DNA from: Lingula anatina
Taxonomy: Eukaryota; Brachiopoda; Lingulata; Lingulida; Lingulidae
Assembly: GCF_001039355.2 (NCBI RefSeq)
Contig: NW_019776065.1
Span: 44,596 to 108,595 of the forward strand
Direction of reading: 5' to 3'
Length of the DNA: 64,000 nt
Below are positions 55,601 to 62,300 of this stretch, in pieces (positions within the stretch are counted from its first letter, which is position 1; each line of letters opens with the position of its first letter). Position numbers and translations under genes: made by a program. The notes beneath the pieces were generated by a model. The model searched no databases, was not told where the DNA came from, and was given only the letters and a program-made list of their open reading frames with translations.

Positions 55601-56291
55601 AATTCAAACTGATTTCATTCCTATCTGAAGGGCATCAAAAACTAAACAAAAACATTACAGTAGCTTGAAATCATGAATCATTTAATAGAAAAATATATAA
55701 TACCTTTGTGAAATATGAAAGGAATGTGATGCATTTAAAAATAGTAGACAAAATTAATGTAATATATATATATAGACAATATGTGCTTTAGATGAAAGGT
55801 GTACATTGTGCCTTGATGAGTCGTGTGCATGTCATGTAATTGACTTATTGATTTCTCTTTGACAAAGATAGAATAAATATTTTAAAATAGTAACTTTTCA
55901 ACCTTCTTTACACAAGCGACAATGAAAAATTATTTCACAAACATTAAAAAATGGTTCTTTATACTCCAGATATTTGAGGGTAATGAGGATAGCGAGACAC
56001 CTGTCCGCAATATCCTGTCCACACCAGTCAACGCTCGTTACTTCCGTATCATGCCTATGCACCCAGGTCGCGAAGGCTATGGTCTGCGTTTCGAACTCCA
56101 TGGCTGCTACACACCTACTCCAACAAGTATGTCAATTATTCTATAAAATTTTCAATTACAGTTATATTTGTAACTATTACAAGTTGACATTTATTTGCAA
56201 TTATGGATTGTGTGGCATTGCATTGGAAGTTTCTATTCTTCTTCATCCTTGGATTTTCTTTTTATAGTCACAAATGCCATGGCCTAAAAAG

Positions 56292-56373
<82 letters not shown>

Positions 56374-59300
56374 TTTAATTTCATGTATATTTTTTATCCC
56401 AACATTTTGTCAAGCTTTTTCTGTACATTAGGATTTTTAGGATTTTAATTGCAATATTTTTATGCCCAAACATATTTTCATGTCATTCTTGACATTTTTG
56501 CACTTTACAAGTGTACATGGATAATGCAGGTGATAATGGTTTTGTTTTGTTTTTTTCTCCATAGTATATGCCTATTTATTTTGATATAATTTTTTTTCAT
56601 TTTCATTTTTTTCTCAAAAAGCAAGTAGTGAGCATTGAAGTAAATTTTAATTCCACTTAATTGATAAATGTTGGTGTTTTTTTTTTTTTTTCCAGTGACC
56701 ACTGGTCAACCCACCAAACCCACCACCACCTCCAGTAAGCCATCTCTGCCAACAGGAGAAGATACAAGTAAGAATGATGCTAATTTTCACATTTAACATT
56801 TTTTTGGTGTTATACATATTATGGGTACTCTTACTGTTGGCTGCATGGTTTGTAATGATATCAAGGTCATATGATATCAAGGTCAAATCCAGGTCAAAAG
56901 GCAGGGTTATTGGTAATTATCTTTATTTTGTAAAGATTCTCAATCCATACGAACCCAGTGGAACCATACTGACCCCAAAAGGAAAACTATGACCCAAGAT
57001 GTCACATTGTCAAGTAATATTGACAATGAGTTTGAGATTCAGTAGTGTTTTTAATCTAAATATTATCTTTGGGCAAAATTGAATTGTTTGGTCTAAAAGC
57101 AATACAGTCAAAAAAAAATACTATATCACAATACAAATATACTTTTTTTTTGTTAACTGTAGTGAAAGAAATATAGTACATTTATTTATATCACTTGTGT
57201 TTGGCATAAGTAATTTTAGTCATACATGTAACAGTGTATGCATGAAGCAATTTATATATTATTCTTTTGTTTTATAAGGATAGGTTTAGTTTAACTTAAA
57301 TTCACATAAACTTTTCTTAGATGAATATACTACACCTGCTGGACCCAGTTATCCAACACCAATCACTGTGGGTAGGTCGTCGTAGGGTCAGGGTCAAACA
57401 TGGGTCAAGGTCACGACCTTGAGCACACTCACCCCACCTTTATTTTCAGTCGATAGTTTTATTTTTTCACACTGATATATTCCACTTGTTTCGCACATTG
57501 CACCACCATGTTTATGTTTGCTTTATTTTGTCTTTTAAGCAACTTTCATTTATATTATTATTTTATGCACAATTTGGTACCATTTGAAGTGATTGATTAC
57601 TAGAATATTTAATACATAAATGCAAGTTTTGGAAAAATTATTCTACCTGATACTTGTCATGATGATAATATTTGGCATGTTTTACATTTTGATTTGTTCA
57701 CTCTTAAAACAGAAATCCTTAAAATAAAAAGGTAGAGCTGCTACAGCAGTCCTTATCTTTTCATATCACATTTTCAAATCTGAAAGATCAAACAATCACA
57801 GATCTTATTTTTTCTCAAAAACAAAAATTTCACAATTTTAGTTTAATCACTTCAAATGGATCCTTGTTTATGACGTTTATTTGTAGCTTTCTTTCTGCTT
57901 ATTTTTATTATTTATTTGCTGCACATTTATTCTAGAACCTCCACCTACCCCTGTTACCCAAGTTAAAAACATCACACCTACTATGTACACATGTAAGTTT
58001 TCATGCACAAATATCTTATTTATTTTCTTTTTATTTCTTTTATTCATTATGTTATTGTTTGCTCCAATTTGTTGCACTAGCTGATAACATCCTTTTTTAT
58101 TTCTTTGATTTTAACTTTTGTTATGTATTGATTCTCTGTCAAAAAATTATCCATTTATTTTTAACCATTTAATGTACAGTCATGTTTATCATATTGGAAA
58201 ACAAAAATATCAATATAAATTAAAGGATATTTTGACACAGTAACCAGGCTTATGGCATGTCATATGGTATGTGTCATTTCACAAAAAAGTGAACATTTGA
58301 ATAACACCAGTGACACACACATTTTGATTAAACCAGCTTTGCACAGGTAAGAATTAATTCAACCAATAAATATATAAATATAAGTTTGTATTCCAAATCA
58401 TTTTCCTTTGAGAATGAAAAATTGAAATAAACAAATGAACATTTAAATATTAATAAATAAGACATAAAAGTGGAATTAGAATTTGATACTGCTTCGGGAT
58501 AAAAACTACTGCCCTCAAAAGTCAGCTTAGTTTACTATTGCTAGTTAAAAATTTAAAAAGAGTTTGGTGGATGGGTGGGATCTCCCATAATTCGTTTTCT
58601 TGTTTTCCCCATTCTGTCTTTCATGATACCATCCAGTTGGAGGAGATTTCACCCAATTATATTAAAGAAGTTTTTTTCGCTCCTCCACTTTAGCCTCGCC
58701 ATACCAGATGCTAATACTAAGAGTTAAAATGCTCTCAATTCTTTGTCTTGGTGTATTTCTGCTTTTCTCAATGTTGTCATTCCATGTAAGTTTACTATTT
58801 TTATTAATTTCAAGTAGTTTAAGGTGTTTTATATCCCCTTTTGAATTACTGTTGATTTTTCTACATTTTAGGGTTCTATAGTATAAAACAATGAAAATAA
58901 TGGTGCAAGTCAAAATTATGCAAATATTAAACAAAATGTGTGTCACTGACATGACTCAATTATTTCCTTTTTTTGTGGAATGTCCCTTCTTGGTTCCTCA
59001 AATATTCCTGTATTGAGATATCAATATTATATCAATTCTGCTGGTCCATCTTAAATTTTCATCAGCACATTCCAATGCACAATATAAGTTTCTGGAATAG
59101 AATCGACATGATGTTTTCCTGTGACATGCCAATAGCCTATTGTTGTGGTTCGTTGGTGCTATTTGCTTAAGTCACCATTGAGATAGTCTCACTGCTGATC
59201 TTGAATTGGTTTTAGAAAATCACATGACAGACTTGGAAGTGGATAAACATCCAATTGAGATGATTAAAGCACACAATGATTTGAATCTATTTCTGTATTT

Positions 59301-62300
59301 AGCCCAGAAAGAGATTGTTAAAATGTGTTTGTACGTGTTGGTTAAAAAAAAACTCTAGAAGTCTAGGAAATTAGTTCCAATAAGAGTTTCATCTCAACAG
59401 TTGCTAAAATTGTAATTACTTTTTGCATTCCAATATTTACAAAGTCAAAGAAAAAGAAAAAAATCAAATTTGAAACCAAATTTACCCGTTTTGCTCTCAC
59501 AGATGGGCTTTAAAGTGCTGCAGTTCTTGTTATAATAAAGTAAGTTAGTGCTTGTGCGATGATATACCAAAAAGTGATATTTAGTTGATATATACCCATC
59601 ATTTTACAAACTCTCTTGACTGCCTCAAGTTAATGGTAAGGGAAAAACTTGAAAACTTAATCACTTTAAATTTTATTAATATTTTGAAGTGCATCAATCT
59701 GACGCAAACAGATTAGGTGAAAAACTTTTCAAAATTATTGATGTGGCCCATTTTCAAGTTTTTTTGACAAGATTTTCAAAGTGAAAAGAAAAATATCTGC
59801 GAAGAATTGTCTTCCAACGAAATTTTCAAGAGGTATATAAATTTCAATGGTGGCTTGTGCAAATTGCACAAATGTAAAATAAAACAACCTAAATTAACCC
59901 CAATTCCCTAAAACTCCAGTCCCTGAATGCTCTGACCCAATGGGTCTGAACGACAGCAACATCGTCACTGATGATCAGTTCACGTCTTCTGGATCCCGCG
60001 ACAAGACCTCCGGACCAGAACGTGCACGTCTCTTCCTCGTCGACAGCTTCAGAGGCAAGGGAGGATGGGTTGCAGGTAAGCTGACATTGTTTTTATCATT
60101 TCGAATATTTACTGATTAAAGGAGATATAAATATTATTGGGAATCAATTTTATAAGTTATAGATGTATGCAAATAAAAAAAATGTGAAATTTATTGGTGG
60201 TCTTTTTTTAACAGTTTTTAACATTTACAGGTTAAAACTTTTGTGTAAAGTTAATAAAAAACTTGAGATTTATGGTTCAGATGACTTTGCGTTTTTTCCT
60301 TTTCGGAGGTATGTGTATTTGTGTATATTTATAAAGTGACAGTTAAATTATCTGAAATGATGACTTCTCTTTTAATAATTTTGAGCAGTAGTTGATTTTT
60401 TTTTTTCAAAAAGCTAAATATCTACATGTATATAAAGGATATCATTTTGAATTGTTCAATTACACCTGTAGTCCCTTTTTATTCACTTCAGTTTATTTAT
60501 TATACAAGCTAATGTTCCCTTTCTTGTCTTACCTCAGCCACCAATGACAAGAACCAATGGATCCAGATTGACTTCCGTCAGGAAGGCTCCATTCACGGCA
60601 TCGCCACCCAGGGTCGCTATGGACAACCTAACTGGGTCGAGTCTTTCAAGGTCAACTACTCTTCTGATGGCGTTCACTGGTACACTTACCGCGAAGGAAC
60701 TGTGGATAAGGTAAGGAAATAGAGATGATGATAATGGTAATAATAAAGATAATAATAGTATAATAATGATTATGGCAATAATGATTAATAATTAGATTAT
60801 AAAACTGTTCTTCATTTAATTATTTTAATTAGATTTATAAATTACAAGGTTAAAGTTTCAAAACTGGATAGAAATGATTATATACATATACTCAAATTAA
60901 GCAATAGAATTAAGATGAAAACATATAAAATAAAAAAATGAAGATAAAAACATATATAAAAGAAATGAGATGAAGATAAAAATTTACAAAAATACACTAT
61001 AGCTAATAAGTCCCCGGTCACTTTAATAGCACACGCTGTCTACATCAGACGCGCTAATGCGCACGTCCCCGACAGTGTTAATGATAGGGGGATTACGATG
61101 GACAGCGCATGTTGCTCACAGCGGTAGGCACTGCCGCCGAAGTTTAACCGGTAATTAAGTCTTTAACTTGACTAAACATGTTTTGCTTTGTAACTTGCGT
61201 CCTTCAGTCTTGCTGTTGCGGAAGCGCCGGCGGGACATATCTCCACCTTGCCGATATTTATCCCGACTCTCGACTTTAAAAGTATTATTGGGTTTGATTT
61301 TATCAAAGTCTTATTATATCAGAAAACCTGCATATTTTCATACGTTAAGAGAATTATAGAAACTGTAGAAAAAGCTGCTCGTATATCAGGGATAAAAAAC
61401 AACACCTTGCAGCACTATTACCTATTATTCATCACCAGAAGTTACTGTTTCACTTTTTTCTCCCAAATTACAAAGTCTGATGACAACTGAAAGCCTTTAG
61501 CCATACCTCAGGGTAGTGGGAGATAGTCTGGATTTGATTTAATGTAATAAAAGTATATTTTGAAGAATTTTCCTAGCCTTCGGCAATTTCCGCAAAGCTT
61601 CGGCATGCGCGGCAATACAGAGCTGTCGATATCTATTAGCGTGAACAATAGAATTGGTGGAACAACGGTTAACGTCGTTGAGTCGTCTGCAACCTACCCG
61701 ACGGGAGTTCGTGTCCCTATCGGTACTTTTGAAGATTTTGAAATTGTCATTATTATAAATATCTATTAATATATAAAACAGTCGTGGCAAATTGTTTTTG
61801 CANCGCAAACAGATTAGGTGAAAAACTTTTCAAAATTATTGATGTGGCCCATTTTCAAGTTTGACAAGATTTTCAAAGTGAAAAGAAAAATATCTGCGAA
61901 GAATTGTCTTCCAACGAAATTTTCAAGAGGTGTATAAATTTCAATGGTGGCTTGTGCAAATTGCACAAATGTAAAATAAAACAACCTAAATTAACCCCAA
62001 TTCCCTAAAACTCCAGTCCCTGAATGCTCTGACCCAATGGGTCTGAACGACAGCAACATCGTCACTGATGATCAGTTCACGTCTTCTGGATCCCGCGACA
62101 AGACCTCCGGACCAGAACGTGCTCGTCTCTTCCTCGTCGACAGCTTCAGAGGCAAGGGCGGATGGGTTGCAGGTACGCTGACATTGTTTTTATCATTTCA
62201 AATATTTACTGATTAAAGAAGATATAAATATTATTGGGAATCAATTTTTTAACAAATCAAAACAAAATAATGTGCAATTTATTGGTAGTCTTTTTTTAAC

